7,852 bases of DNA from Neisseriaceae bacterium. GTDB taxonomy: Bacteria; Pseudomonadota; Gammaproteobacteria; Burkholderiales; Neisseriaceae. The stretch covers positions 1 through 7,852 of the forward strand of contig JAFSQZ010000168.1 in NCBI GenBank assembly GCA_017446355.1, given 5' to 3'. Both the position numbers and the translations under genes were made by a program. Every line of letters starts with the position of its first letter. Positions within the stretch are counted from its first letter, which is position 1. Positions 1 to 5,729 of the stretch are shown here, one piece after another. The notes under the pieces were generated by a model. It saw nothing but the letters and a program-made list of their open reading frames with translations, had not been told where the DNA came from and ran no database searches.

Positions 1-525
1 AATGCCCATTCCGCCCATTCCATCTAATGGTTTCACGATAATGTCTTGATGTTCTGCCAAAAACTGTTTGATTTCTTGGGCTTGCGTGCTGACCAAAGTT
101 GGCGTTGTCCATTCAGAAAAGTTTAAAATCGCTAATTTATCATTAAAATCGCGCATAGATTGACCACTGTTGTACACTTTCGCGCCTTGTTTTTCGGCAA
201 AGGAAAGTAATTGTGTGGCGTATAAATATTGCAAATCAAACGGTGGGTCGGTACGCATCACTACTGCATCAAATTCGGTTAAGGCTGCCTGAAAGGTTTC
301 TTGCGTGTTAAACCAAATGTGTTCTGGGTGTTTTAAATCATTGGGCAAATCCAAGCTGATTTTGTTGACGCTTGCCATCACTTTGCCCGCTTTTACCGAT
401 AATTGTTGGCTTAATGTGTGATACAAATGATGTCCACGCCCAAATGCTTCGCGCATCATAGCGAACGTGGTGTCTTTATAGATTTTGAACTGTGTCAAAG
501 GGTCGGCAATAAACAAAATTTTCAT
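1..525 (-). CDS. gshB: Glutathione synthetase, N-terminal 175 residues (runs off left edge)
   Basis: This enzyme catalyses the ATP-dependent ligation of glycine to gamma-glutamylcysteine, the last step of glutathione synthesis in the cytoplasm. The reading frame is open from the ATG at 525 to base 1. It gives 175 residues of a protein usually about 315 long, so the C-terminal ATP-grasp half lies outside the window. Recognisable segments are MKILFIADPL at the N-terminus, KDTTFAMMREA (18-27), the MRTDPPFD motif (90-97) followed by YATQLL, NSGQSMRDFNDK (119-130), and the start of the ATP-grasp glycine-rich loop, IIVKPLDGMGGMGI (162-175). All match E. coli GshB in order. The start is supported by AAGGAA six nt upstream (531-536). 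The gene follows lpxD on the same strand with an 11-nt gap, so co-transcription is likely. A DUS at 282-293 is translated as FQAA (78-81). Family assignment is secure. Confidence 0.95.
   Translation of the reverse strand, partial: MKILFIADPLTQFKIYKDTTFAMMREAFGRGHHLYHTLSQQLSVKAGKVMASVNKISLDLPNDLKHPEHIWFNTQETFQAALTEFDAVVMRTDPPFDLQYLYATQLLSFAEKQGAKVYNSGQSMRDFNDKLAILNFSEWTTPTLVSTQAQEIKQFLAEHQDIIVKPLDGMGGMGI
282..293 (+). repeat. DNA uptake sequence, full 12-mer AGGCTGCCTGAA
   Basis: An exact AGGCTGCCTGAA lies inside gshB, where the gene's own strand reads it as codons for FQAA. It is not extended into the 15-nt near-palindrome seen at other sites, so it shows the orientation of the dialect unambiguously. 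DUS copies bind the type IV pilus receptor ComP during natural transformation in Neisseriaceae (known for the family). Confidence 0.85.
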
Positions 526-530
526 TATGA

Positions 531-545
531 TTCCTTTCAGGCAGC
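531..545 (-). promoter_or_regulatory. Combined partial DUS, lpxD stop codon and gshB ribosome binding site
   Basis: Read on the minus strand, GCTGCCTGAA (545-536) is the 10-base DUS core. Its TGA (539-537) is the lpxD stop codon. The bases running directly out of the DUS form AAGGAA (536-531), the Shine-Dalgarno sequence of gshB, six nt before its ATG. One short stretch therefore serves three roles. The preceding two bases are AT rather than AG, so the copy is 11 of 12 to AGGCTGCCTGAA. Confidence 0.75.
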
Positions 546-1577
546 ATCAGATTCGTTCGCTGAACGTTGTGTTTCCAAAGCTTTAATGCGTTTATTCATT
601 TCACTTAATTTTCGGACATACACCGCATTTTTTGCCCATTCTTTATGCGTTTGCATCGGATAGGTACTGGCATAATGTTGTCCTGATTCTTTGATGCTGT
701 GTGTAATGCCTGTACCTGCGCCAATTGTGGTTCTGTCGGCGATTTCAATATGACCAACAAAGCCAACGCCACCACCCACAATACAATAATTACCCATTTT
801 CAGGCTGCCTGAAATACCTGTTTTCGCAGCAATCACGCAATGTTCACCAATTTGACAATTGTGTCCAATTTGGATTTGGTTATCAATTTTGCAACCGCGT
901 CCAATAATGGTATCTGTCATTGCGCCACGGTCAATATTGCTATTAGAACCAATTTCCACATCATCACCCAAAGTAACCGCGCCTGTTTGCGGAATTTTAA
1001 ACCACGAATCGCCTGTAAACGCCAAACCAAAACCGTCCGCACCAATCACTGAACCTGAATGAATTTCCACGCGTTCACCCAATGTACAACCGTAATAAAT
1101 GGTTACATTGGGGTGCAATACGGTGTCATCGCCCAAGCGACAATTATGTTCCACCACACTGCCCGCTAAAATGCGACAACGCTCACCTAAAACCGTATTT
1201 GCGCCAATATATACGTGTGCGCCAATTTCACAACTTTCTGGCACGTATGCACTCGGTTCAATCACCGCAGTTGCGTGTACACTGGGCGTTGCCGCCACTA
1301 CAGGATTAAATAAACGTGCCACTTTGGCAAAATACAAATAAGGGTCTTTACATACAATCACATTGCGTTGCGCAAAATCTTCCACCACTTTATCAGACAC
1401 AATCACAGCACCAGCCTGACTTGCCAACACTTCTTGTTTGTATTTTGGATTGGCCAAAAACGTGATTTCATTAGCTTGTGCTTGCGCTGCTGGGGCAACT
1501 GCTGACACGCTAATGTCTTCACCACGAAATTCACCACCTAATTGAGTAACTATTTGCGATAAAGATAAAGTGAACAT
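537..1577 (-). CDS. lpxD: UDP-3-O-(3-hydroxyacyl)glucosamine N-acyltransferase
   Basis: LpxD transfers a second 3-hydroxyacyl chain from acyl-ACP to the amino group of UDP-3-O-acylglucosamine, the third step of lipid A synthesis, as a cytosolic trimer. The product is 346 residues, normal for the family. The N-terminal uridine-binding domain (about 1-95) contains ITFLANPKY (38-46). A left-handed beta-helix of hexapeptide repeats follows (about 100-295: IGAHVYIGANTVLG, IHSGSVIGADGFG, IGSNSNIDRG, IGHNCQIGEHCVIAAKTG). His239 in IGHN corresponds to the catalytic histidine of E. coli LpxD. A C-terminal helix (about 310-340) with YVRKLSEMNKRIKALE closes it. AAGGAAAA precedes the ATG. In Neisseria lpxD normally sits in a bamA-skp-lpxD-fabZ-lpxA cluster. 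Here it stands alone next to an insertion-sequence remnant and is followed by gshB. A near-palindromic DUS encodes ISGSLKM (255-261) in the beta-helix. Confidence 0.97.
   Translation of the reverse strand: MFTLSLSQIVTQLGGEFRGEDISVSAVAPAAQAQANEITFLANPKYKQEVLASQAGAVIVSDKVVEDFAQRNVIVCKDPYLYFAKVARLFNPVVAATPSVHATAVIEPSAYVPESCEIGAHVYIGANTVLGERCRILAGSVVEHNCRLGDDTVLHPNVTIYYGCTLGERVEIHSGSVIGADGFGLAFTGDSWFKIPQTGAVTLGDDVEIGSNSNIDRGAMTDTIIGRGCKIDNQIQIGHNCQIGEHCVIAAKTGISGSLKMGNYCIVGGGVGFVGHIEIADRTTIGAGTGITHSIKESGQHYASTYPMQTHKEWAKNAVYVRKLSEMNKRIKALETQRSANESDAA
799..813. repeat. DNA uptake sequence, 15-nt near-palindrome inside lpxD
   Basis: TTCAGGCTGCCTGAA carries AGGCTGCCTGAA on the plus strand (802-813) and the Kingella-type variant AGGCAGCCTGAA on the minus strand, because the element is palindromic except for its centre base. 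On the lpxD strand it is translated as SGSLK. Confidence 0.85.
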
Positions 1578-1720
1578 AATTTTCCTTTTTCTGTTTCAAT
1601 AATATTTAAGATAAACGGTTTTCAGGCAGGGTGCATTAAACATTCAAGTGCAACACTTGGGTTGAAAGAAAGGTGAGATACGTAGTAGGCTTAATGTTTT
1701 TTTAGTCAGAAAGGAACATT

Positions 1721-2036
1721 ATGGCTTACCACCATCTCACCGAATGAGAAAAATACCACATACAATACTATCTTGACAACAAATACACATTAAGAAAAAT
1801 GACCATTATTTGAATTAACCATTAGTCGCGAAATTGCTCGTTACAAAGCGGCTGGGTATAGCCAATACACTGCTGATTATAAAGACAAAATAGAAAAAGT
1901 CTGCACAAAAAAAGCATATAAACTCAAAGGCAAATTGTTGCGAACAGTGAAATATTTACTGAAAAAGAAATTCAGTCCAGAGCAGATTTCAGGCTGGCTT
2001 TGGGTGAAAAAAAGCATAAAAATCGTTTGTCCTGTC
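1721..2036 (+). pseudogene. Decayed IS30-family (IS1655-like) transposase, N-terminal fragment
   Basis: An ATG at 1721, with AAGG upstream (1711-1714), opens a frame reading MAYHHLTE, then TGA (1745-1747), then EKYHIQYYLDNKYTLRK, then a second TGA (1811-1813). A +1 shift restores the match: from 1821 the frame reads ISREIARYKAAG, then KKAYKLKGKL, then KKKFSPEQISGWL (1962-2000), and stops at 2037-2039. The order LTxxEKYHIQ, ISREI, YKL, SPEQI is the N-terminal helix-turn-helix part of IS30-family transposases. It recalls IS1655 of Neisseria (from memory). All of the DDE catalytic domain is missing, so the element is non-functional. It has two nonsense codons, at least one frameshift and a 3' truncation near 2030. 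The TGA at 1745 probably replaces a sense codon. Confidence 0.8.
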
Positions 2037-2080
2037 TAGCAAATAGCGGAAAAGTTGGCTTGAACAACCACTTTACTTTT

Positions 2081-2095
2081 TTCAGGCTGCCTGAA
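2081..2095. repeat. DNA uptake sequence, 15-nt near-palindrome
   Basis: TTCAGGCTGCCTGAA lies between the transposase remnant and the ubiC promoter, giving AGGCTGCCTGAA on the plus strand (2084-2095). Flanking T and A runs extend the arms to TTTTCAGG/CCTGAAAA. No U-tract follows on either strand, so it is not a convincing terminator. Confidence 0.85.
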
Positions 2096-2170
2096 AACGA
2101 TGCAAAACTTTTCGTATAAAAATAAAGTTTCTGTGAGTTAAAAGCAGATTTAGTGTTTATCAAAACAGTT

Positions 2171-2197
2171 TTGTAAACATTTCAATAATAGTAAAAT
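2171..2197 (+). promoter_or_regulatory. Candidate promoter for ubiC-ubiD
   Basis: TTGTAA (2171-2176) and TAAAAT (2192-2197) resemble sigma-70 -35 and -10 hexamers, but the 15-nt spacer is shorter than usual. The predicted start is about 40 nt before ubiC. The -35 overlaps a 13-nt palindrome CAAAACAGTTTTG (2161-2173). This is the best candidate in an AT-rich stretch where chance matches are common. Confidence 0.3.
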
Positions 2198-2241
2198 AGA
2201 GTCGTTTCTCAATACTTATTTAATGAGTTTACTTCAACACT

Positions 2242-2730
2242 ATGAATTCCTTAATCTGGCAAACTTCTCCTTCCAGTACAACGCCGCCTGAATTGGCTGA
2301 TTTGGCACAAACACAGTCTTTAACACGTGCTTTAAAACAGTTGGATAAGCGTTTTTCTGTTCAATTGGATTATTTAGGTTTAAGTCAAACTTTCCCTTTT
2401 TTTAAAGATTTATCGCTGCCTGAAACCTTATTTGTGCGTAATGTGCATTTGTTGCTGAATAATATTGCTGTTGTGGCGGCGCAAAGTGTGTGTTTGCCTG
2501 ATAGTAAATGGTGTGAGATTTTAAATTGTGGCACGCATTCATTGGGCAGTATTTTGTTTTCAGACAACCTTGATGTGCAACGCAGTGGTTTGTTTTTTTG
2601 TGTGCAACAAGGTAAGTTGGCACGCCGTTCGTGGTTTGATTATCAAGGTGAGCGTTTGTATTTGGTAGAATGTTTTTTGCCTGATTTACTTCCTTTTTTA
2701 AATGTTGTTTCAGGCAGCCTGAAAGAGTAA
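2242..2730 (+). CDS. ubiC: Chorismate pyruvate-lyase
   Basis: UbiC cleaves chorismate to 4-hydroxybenzoate and pyruvate, the committed step of ubiquinone biosynthesis in the cytoplasm. The 162-residue product matches the E. coli enzyme (about 165) in length and key positions. VRNVHLLLNN (65-74) carries the substrate-contacting arginine (Arg66). LGSILFS (101-107) corresponds to the LGRYLF segment. ARRSWF (127-132) and LYLVECFLPDLLPF (139-152) follow, where Glu143 matches the active-site glutamate of the TELFLP motif. Overall similarity is low, as is usual for this family, but the C-terminal half is diagnostic. No clear Shine-Dalgarno sequence precedes the ATG at 2242. The final residues SGSLKE (157-162) are encoded by a DUS. 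ubiD begins five nt after the stop, so the two are almost certainly one transcription unit. Confidence 0.88.
   Translation: MNSLIWQTSPSSTTPPELADLAQTQSLTRALKQLDKRFSVQLDYLGLSQTFPFFKDLSLPETLFVRNVHLLLNNIAVVAAQSVCLPDSKWCEILNCGTHSLGSILFSDNLDVQRSGLFFCVQQGKLARRSWFDYQGERLYLVECFLPDLLPFLNVVSGSLKE
2415..2424 (+). repeat. Short DUS core GCTGCCTGAA in ubiC
   Basis: The 10-base core occurs without the leading AG (TC instead), read in ubiC as SLPE. Its orientation matches the other short copies. Whether it functions in uptake is uncertain. Confidence 0.5.
2709..2723. repeat. DNA uptake sequence, 15-nt near-palindrome at the ubiC 3' end
   Basis: TTCAGGCAGCCTGAA gives AGGCTGCCTGAA on the minus strand (2720-2709) and AGGCAGCCTGAA on the plus strand. 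It encodes the SGSLK tail of UbiC. Its trailing GAAAGAG (2721-2727) is the only purine-rich sequence suitably placed to act as the ubiD ribosome binding site, nine nt to the ATG. Confidence 0.85.
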
Positions 2731-2735
2731 AAATA

Positions 2736-4121
2736 ATGAAATACAAAGATTTACGAGAATTTATTGCTTTATTGGAAGAGCAGGGAAAACTTAAACGCAT
2801 TAAATATCCTGTGTCGCCACATTTAGAAATCACAGAAATTGCCGATAGAGTATTGCGTGCAGGTGGTGCGGCTTTGTTGTTTGAGAAACCGATCAAAGCA
2901 GATGGTACACCGTATGAATTTCCTGTGCTGGCAAATTTGTTTGGTACGACTGAACGCGTGGCAATGGGAATGGGCGCAAACGATGTGTCGCAGTTGCGCG
3001 AAATTGGTGAAACGCTGGCGTATTTAAAAGAACCTGAACCACCAAAAGGTTTTAAAGATGCTGTGAGTAAGTTGCCCCTTTTAAAAGATGTTTGGTCAAT
3101 GAATCCAAATATCGTGAAAAACGCGCCTTGCCAAGAAATTGTGTGGGAAAAAGATGAAGTGGATTTGTATCGTTTGCCCATTCAGCATTGCTGGGCAGAA
3201 GATGTTGCACCTTTATTAACTTGGGGCTTGACGGTTACCAAAGGTCCACACAAAAAACGTCAAAATTTGGGCATTTATCGTCAGCAATTATTAGGAAAAA
3301 ACCGTTTGATTATGCGTTGGCTGGCGCATCGTGGCGGTGCGTTGGATTATCAAGCGTTCAGGCAGCTCAATCCTGAACAACCGTATCCTGTGTCGGTTGT
3401 TTTAGGGTGTGATCCTGCCACCATTTTGGGCGCGGTTACGCCGATTCCTGATACATTAAGTGAATATCAGTTTGCAGGCTTATTGCGTGGGGCGCGTACA
3501 GAATTGGTGAAATGTATTGGCAATGATTTACACGTGCCAGCGCGTGCGGAAATTGTGTTAGAAGGCGTGATTTATCCTGATGATGTCGCTTTGGAAGGAC
3601 CTTATGGCGATCATACGGGTTATTACAATGAGCAAGATTATTTCCCTGTGTTTACCGTTGAACGCATTACAATGCGTAAAAACCCAATTTACCACAGTAC
3701 GTATACAGGAAAACCCCCTGATGAACCTGCTATTTTGGGTGAAGCTTTAAATGAAGTATTTGTCCCCTTGTTGCAAAAACAATTTCCTGAAATTTGTGAT
3801 TTTTATTTGCCACCAGAAGGTTGTTCTTACCGTATGGCAGTGGTGAGCATTAAAAAACAATATGCAGGACACGCAAAACGCGTGATGATGGGGTGCTGGT
3901 CGTTTTTGCGTCAATTTATGTACACGAAATTTATTGTGGTGGTGGACGAAGACGTGAATGTGCGCGATTGGAAAGAAGTGATTTGGGCAATTACCACGCG
4001 TATGGATCCTGTGCGCGATACGGTTTTAATAGAAAATACACCAATTGATTATTTGGATTTTGCCAGTCCTGTCAGTGGATTAGGCGGAAAAATGGGCTTG
4101 GACGCAACCAATAAATGGTAA
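2736..4121 (+). CDS. ubiD: 4-hydroxy-3-polyprenylbenzoate decarboxylase, C-terminally truncated by an in-frame TAA
   Basis: UbiD removes the carboxyl group of 3-polyprenyl-4-hydroxybenzoate using prenylated FMN (made by UbiX) in ubiquinone synthesis. The 461 residues align with E. coli UbiD (about 497) from MKYKDLREF onward without gaps I can notice, apart from a few residues near 52-60. Key segments are QNLGIYRQQL (176-185), with the Asn and Arg of the cofactor/metal site (Asn177, Arg182), AHRGGALDY (197-205, His198), AEIVLEG (271-277, Glu272 and Glu276), EGPYGDHTGYY (287-297) and LPPEGCSYR (358-366). The protein ends at LDATNKW, where E. coli continues with PGETQREWG. A TAA (4119-4121) replaces that proline codon. 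The next 30 codons still encode the expected tail, so this is a nonsense interruption rather than a natural end. The gene follows ubiC by five nt. Activity of the shortened protein is unknown. Confidence 0.95.
   Translation: MKYKDLREFIALLEEQGKLKRIKYPVSPHLEITEIADRVLRAGGAALLFEKPIKADGTPYEFPVLANLFGTTERVAMGMGANDVSQLREIGETLAYLKEPEPPKGFKDAVSKLPLLKDVWSMNPNIVKNAPCQEIVWEKDEVDLYRLPIQHCWAEDVAPLLTWGLTVTKGPHKKRQNLGIYRQQLLGKNRLIMRWLAHRGGALDYQAFRQLNPEQPYPVSVVLGCDPATILGAVTPIPDTLSEYQFAGLLRGARTELVKCIGNDLHVPARAEIVLEGVIYPDDVALEGPYGDHTGYYNEQDYFPVFTVERITMRKNPIYHSTYTGKPPDEPAILGEALNEVFVPLLQKQFPEICDFYLPPEGCSYRMAVVSIKKQYAGHAKRVMMGCWSFLRQFMYTKFIVVVDEDVNVRDWKEVIWAITTRMDPVRDTVLIENTPIDYLDFASPVSGLGGKMGLDATNKW
3357..3366 (-). 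repeat. Short DUS core in ubiD
   Basis: TTCAGGCAGC on the plus strand is GCTGCCTGAA on the minus strand. It lies in the ubiD codons for FRQL and lacks a full 12-mer match. Functional significance is uncertain. Confidence 0.5.
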
Positions 4122-4214
4122 GGCGAAACACAACGAGAATGGGGAAGAGTGATTCAACACGATGCCACCGTTTGTGCCAAAATAGATGCGATTTGGGCAG
4201 AATTGGGTTTGTGA
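4122..4214 (+). other. Untranslated remainder of ubiD (normal C-terminal tail after the TAA)
   Basis: In the same frame as ubiD, directly after its TAA, 30 sense codons read GETQREWGRVIQ, then HDATVCAKIDAIW, then AELGL, ending at TGA (4212-4214). E. coli UbiD has PGETQREWG ... HIDAIWDEL here, so this is the true 3' end of the gene. Counting through the stop would give a 492-residue protein, normal for the family. No start codon or ribosome site suggests separate translation. The sequence is undecayed apart from the stop, so the interruption is recent, is a sequence error, or leaves the tail under residual selection. Confidence 0.9.
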
Positions 4215-4305
4215 TTTTGGCATAAGTCTACTGAAAAGCTTGCAAAATCTGCTTTAATTTGTAAAAAATGGCAATGATGGTCTGACGTGATGGATAAGCA
4301 TAATT

Positions 4306-4334
4306 TTGTTAAAATAGAAAACGGTGAGAATAAT
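4306..4334 (+). promoter_or_regulatory. Candidate sigma-70 promoter for ispG
   Basis: TTGTTA (4306-4311, four of six to TTGACA) is followed after exactly 17 nt by AATAAT (4329-4334, five of six to TATAAT). This is the best-spaced promoter I see in the window. A start near 4341 would give a leader of about 127 nt before ispG and place a perfect hairpin at the very 5' end of the transcript. Confidence 0.45.
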
Positions 4335-4338
4335 CATC

Positions 4339-4359
4339 TGAACAATGAACGATTGTTCA
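4339..4359. repeat. Perfect 8-bp inverted repeat upstream of ispG
   Basis: TGAACAAT (4339-4346) and ATTGTTCA (4352-4359) are exact inverted copies around the 5-nt loop GAACG. The repeat begins about five nt after the candidate -10 hexamer. It could be an operator for a dimeric regulator or a 5' stem-loop in the ispG mRNA. No U-run follows, so it is not a terminator for ubiD. Confidence 0.55.
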
Positions 4360-4467
4360 CCAATGTAACGCCTGATTGATGATGCGAGCTATTGTCATTG
4401 TCTTCATCAAAATACTTAATAAAAAAGTAGATGTTAAGCTATCTAGTCTTCTGAAAGCATTTTAAAT

Positions 4468-5727
4468 ATGTCCCTTTTTGTCCGTAGAAACACGCATCAA
4501 GTAACGATTGAACACATCAATATTGGTTCTGATGCGCCCATTGTGGTGCAATCTATGACCAATACAGATACTGCCGATGCAATAGCCACCGCCAATCAAG
4601 TCAAACTGTTGTCTGATGCTGGTTCAGAGTTGGTGCGCATCACCGTCAATACACCAGAAGCTGCCAGTAAAGTAGCGGAAATTCGTAGTCGTCTAAATGA
4701 TATGGGCTGCAACACACCTTTAATTGGTGATTTTCATTTTAATGGTGAACGTCTATTAGCGGCTTACCCTGATTGTGCAAAAGCATTGGCGAAATACCGC
4801 ATCAATCCTGGTAATGTTGGCAAGGGCGCGAAAGGTGATGAAAAATTTGCCTATATGATTCGTACTGCTGCTGAACTCAATAAAGCAGTGCGTATTGGTG
4901 TAAACTGGGGTTCATTGGATCAAAATTTGGCAAAAAAAATGATGGACGAAAACCGTTCATTGCCAACACCCAAACCACCAGAAGCCGTTATGAAAGAAGC
5001 ATTGATTGTGTCGGCGTTGCAATCGGCACAAAAAGCAGTGGATTTAGGACTGCCTGAAAACAAAATTATTTTGTCGTGCAAAGTCAGTGCCGTTCAAGAC
5101 TTAATTGAAGTTTATCGTGAATTGGGTTCACGCTGCGCGTATCCTTTGCATTTAGGTTTAACCGAAGCAGGTATGGGCAGCAAAGGTATTGTTGCTTCCA
5201 CCGCAGCATTAGCCATTTTGTTACAACAAGGCATTGGCGACACCATTCGTGTTTCACTCACCCCAGAACCCAATAGTTTGCGCACACAAGAAGTGATTGT
5301 GGCGCAAGAAATTTTGCAAACGATGGGATTGCGTTCATTCACGCCACTGGTAACTGCTTGTCCAGGCTGTGGACGCACCACCAGCACTGTGTTTCAAGAA
5401 CTCGCACGTGATGTTCAAAATTTTTTACGCGAAAAAATGAAAGTGTGGCGACATCAATATTCAGGTGTAGAAAACTTAAATGTTGCGGTAATGGGTTGCG
5501 TGGTCAATGGACCTGGTGAAAGCAAATTAGCCGATATAGGCATCAGTTTACCAGGTACGGGCGAAACACCTGTTGCCCCTGTTTACATAGACGGGGAACG
5601 AAAAATCACCTTAAAAGGCGACAATATTGCCCAAGAATTTATTGCCATTGTTGAACAATATGTTATTGAAAATTATGGTGAAAATGGTAAAAAACGGCGT
5701 GTGGTATTCCCCATTATGTCGCCATAA
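4468..5727 (+). CDS. ispG: 4-hydroxy-3-methylbut-2-en-1-yl diphosphate synthase, [4Fe-4S] enzyme
   Basis: IspG (GcpE) reductively converts 2-C-methyl-D-erythritol 2,4-cyclodiphosphate to HMBPP, the penultimate step of the MEP isoprenoid pathway, using a [4Fe-4S] cluster in the cytoplasm. The 419-residue product has the N-terminal TIM-barrel domain (IVVQSMTNTDTAD 25-37, LIGDFHFNGERLL 85-97, YRINPGNVGKG 110-120, VRIGVNWGSLD 141-151, LHLGLTEAGMGSKG 227-240). It also has the C-terminal cluster domain with ACPGCGRT (297-304; Cys298, Cys301) and VMGCVVNGPGE (341-351; Cys344 and the cluster-ligating Glu351). It is longer than E. coli IspG (372) because of extra sequence within and after these domains, as is usual in Neisseria-type proteins (family knowledge). 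The start at 4468 has only a weak GAAAG (4453-4457) upstream. hisS follows after 58 nt that carry a DUS. Confidence 0.97.
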   Translation: MSLFVRRNTHQVTIEHINIGSDAPIVVQSMTNTDTADAIATANQVKLLSDAGSELVRITVNTPEAASKVAEIRSRLNDMGCNTPLIGDFHFNGERLLAAYPDCAKALAKYRINPGNVGKGAKGDEKFAYMIRTAAELNKAVRIGVNWGSLDQNLAKKMMDENRSLPTPKPPEAVMKEALIVSALQSAQKAVDLGLPENKIILSCKVSAVQDLIEVYRELGSRCAYPLHLGLTEAGMGSKGIVASTAALAILLQQGIGDTIRVSLTPEPNSLRTQEVIVAQEILQTMGLRSFTPLVTACPGCGRTTSTVFQELARDVQNFLREKMKVWRHQYSGVENLNVAVMGCVVNGPGESKLADIGISLPGTGETPVAPVYIDGERKITLKGDNIAQEFIAIVEQYVIENYGENGKKRRVVFPIMSP

Positions 5728-5729
5728 TA

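Larger units (their letters stand above)
1578..2241. other. Divergent intergenic region between lpxD and ubiC
   Basis: This 664-nt stretch separates lpxD (leftward) from ubiC (rightward). It holds a broken IS30-type transposase (1721-2036), a DUS-like sequence TTCAGGCAGG (1621-1630), a small palindrome CAAGTGCAACACTTG (1645-1659), a full DUS near-palindrome (2081-2095) and a plausible ubiC promoter (2171-2197). A weak minus-strand promoter for lpxD could use TATTAT (1604-1599), but the matching -35 is poor and the spacing short, so I do not call it. No intact gene is supported here. Confidence 0.7.

Noticed and set aside
418..663. An 81-codon plus-strand frame spanning the gshB-lpxD junction.
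   Set aside because: It is antisense to two well-supported genes, has no ribosome site of note, and matches nothing recognisable.
1988..2000. TTCAGGCTGGCTT as another DUS in the transposase remnant.
   Set aside because: It diverges after nine bases and is explained by the conserved SGWL codons of the transposase.
2078..2098. The DUS palindrome as a terminator between the transposase remnant and ubiC.
   Set aside because: The T-run precedes the stem on the plus strand and the sequence after it is A-rich; on the minus strand the reading is symmetrical, so neither direction has the needed U-tract.
1972..2163. A 63-codon minus-strand frame in the intergenic region.
   Set aside because: It is antisense to the transposase remnant and crosses the DUS. 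The peptide is low-complexity and has no recognisable motif.
2402..3181. A 259-codon open frame on the minus strand across ubiC and ubiD.
   Set aside because: It lies opposite two recognised conserved genes, its translation shows no family resemblance or domain pattern, and it is best explained as a by-product of the codon use of the real genes.
4119..4121. Programmed read-through or recoding of the ubiD TAA.
   Set aside because: TAA is the least leaky stop, the following base is G, and no recoding element is visible. A mutation or sequence error is simpler, although the intact tail keeps the question open.
4339..4359. The hairpin as an intrinsic terminator for ubiC-ubiD.
   Set aside because: The stem is AT-rich and has no T-run after it, unlike the clear terminator at 7680.
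5050..5058. CTGCCTGAA in ispG as a DUS.
   Set aside because: Only nine bases match and the context encodes the ordinary LPEN segment; too short to call.
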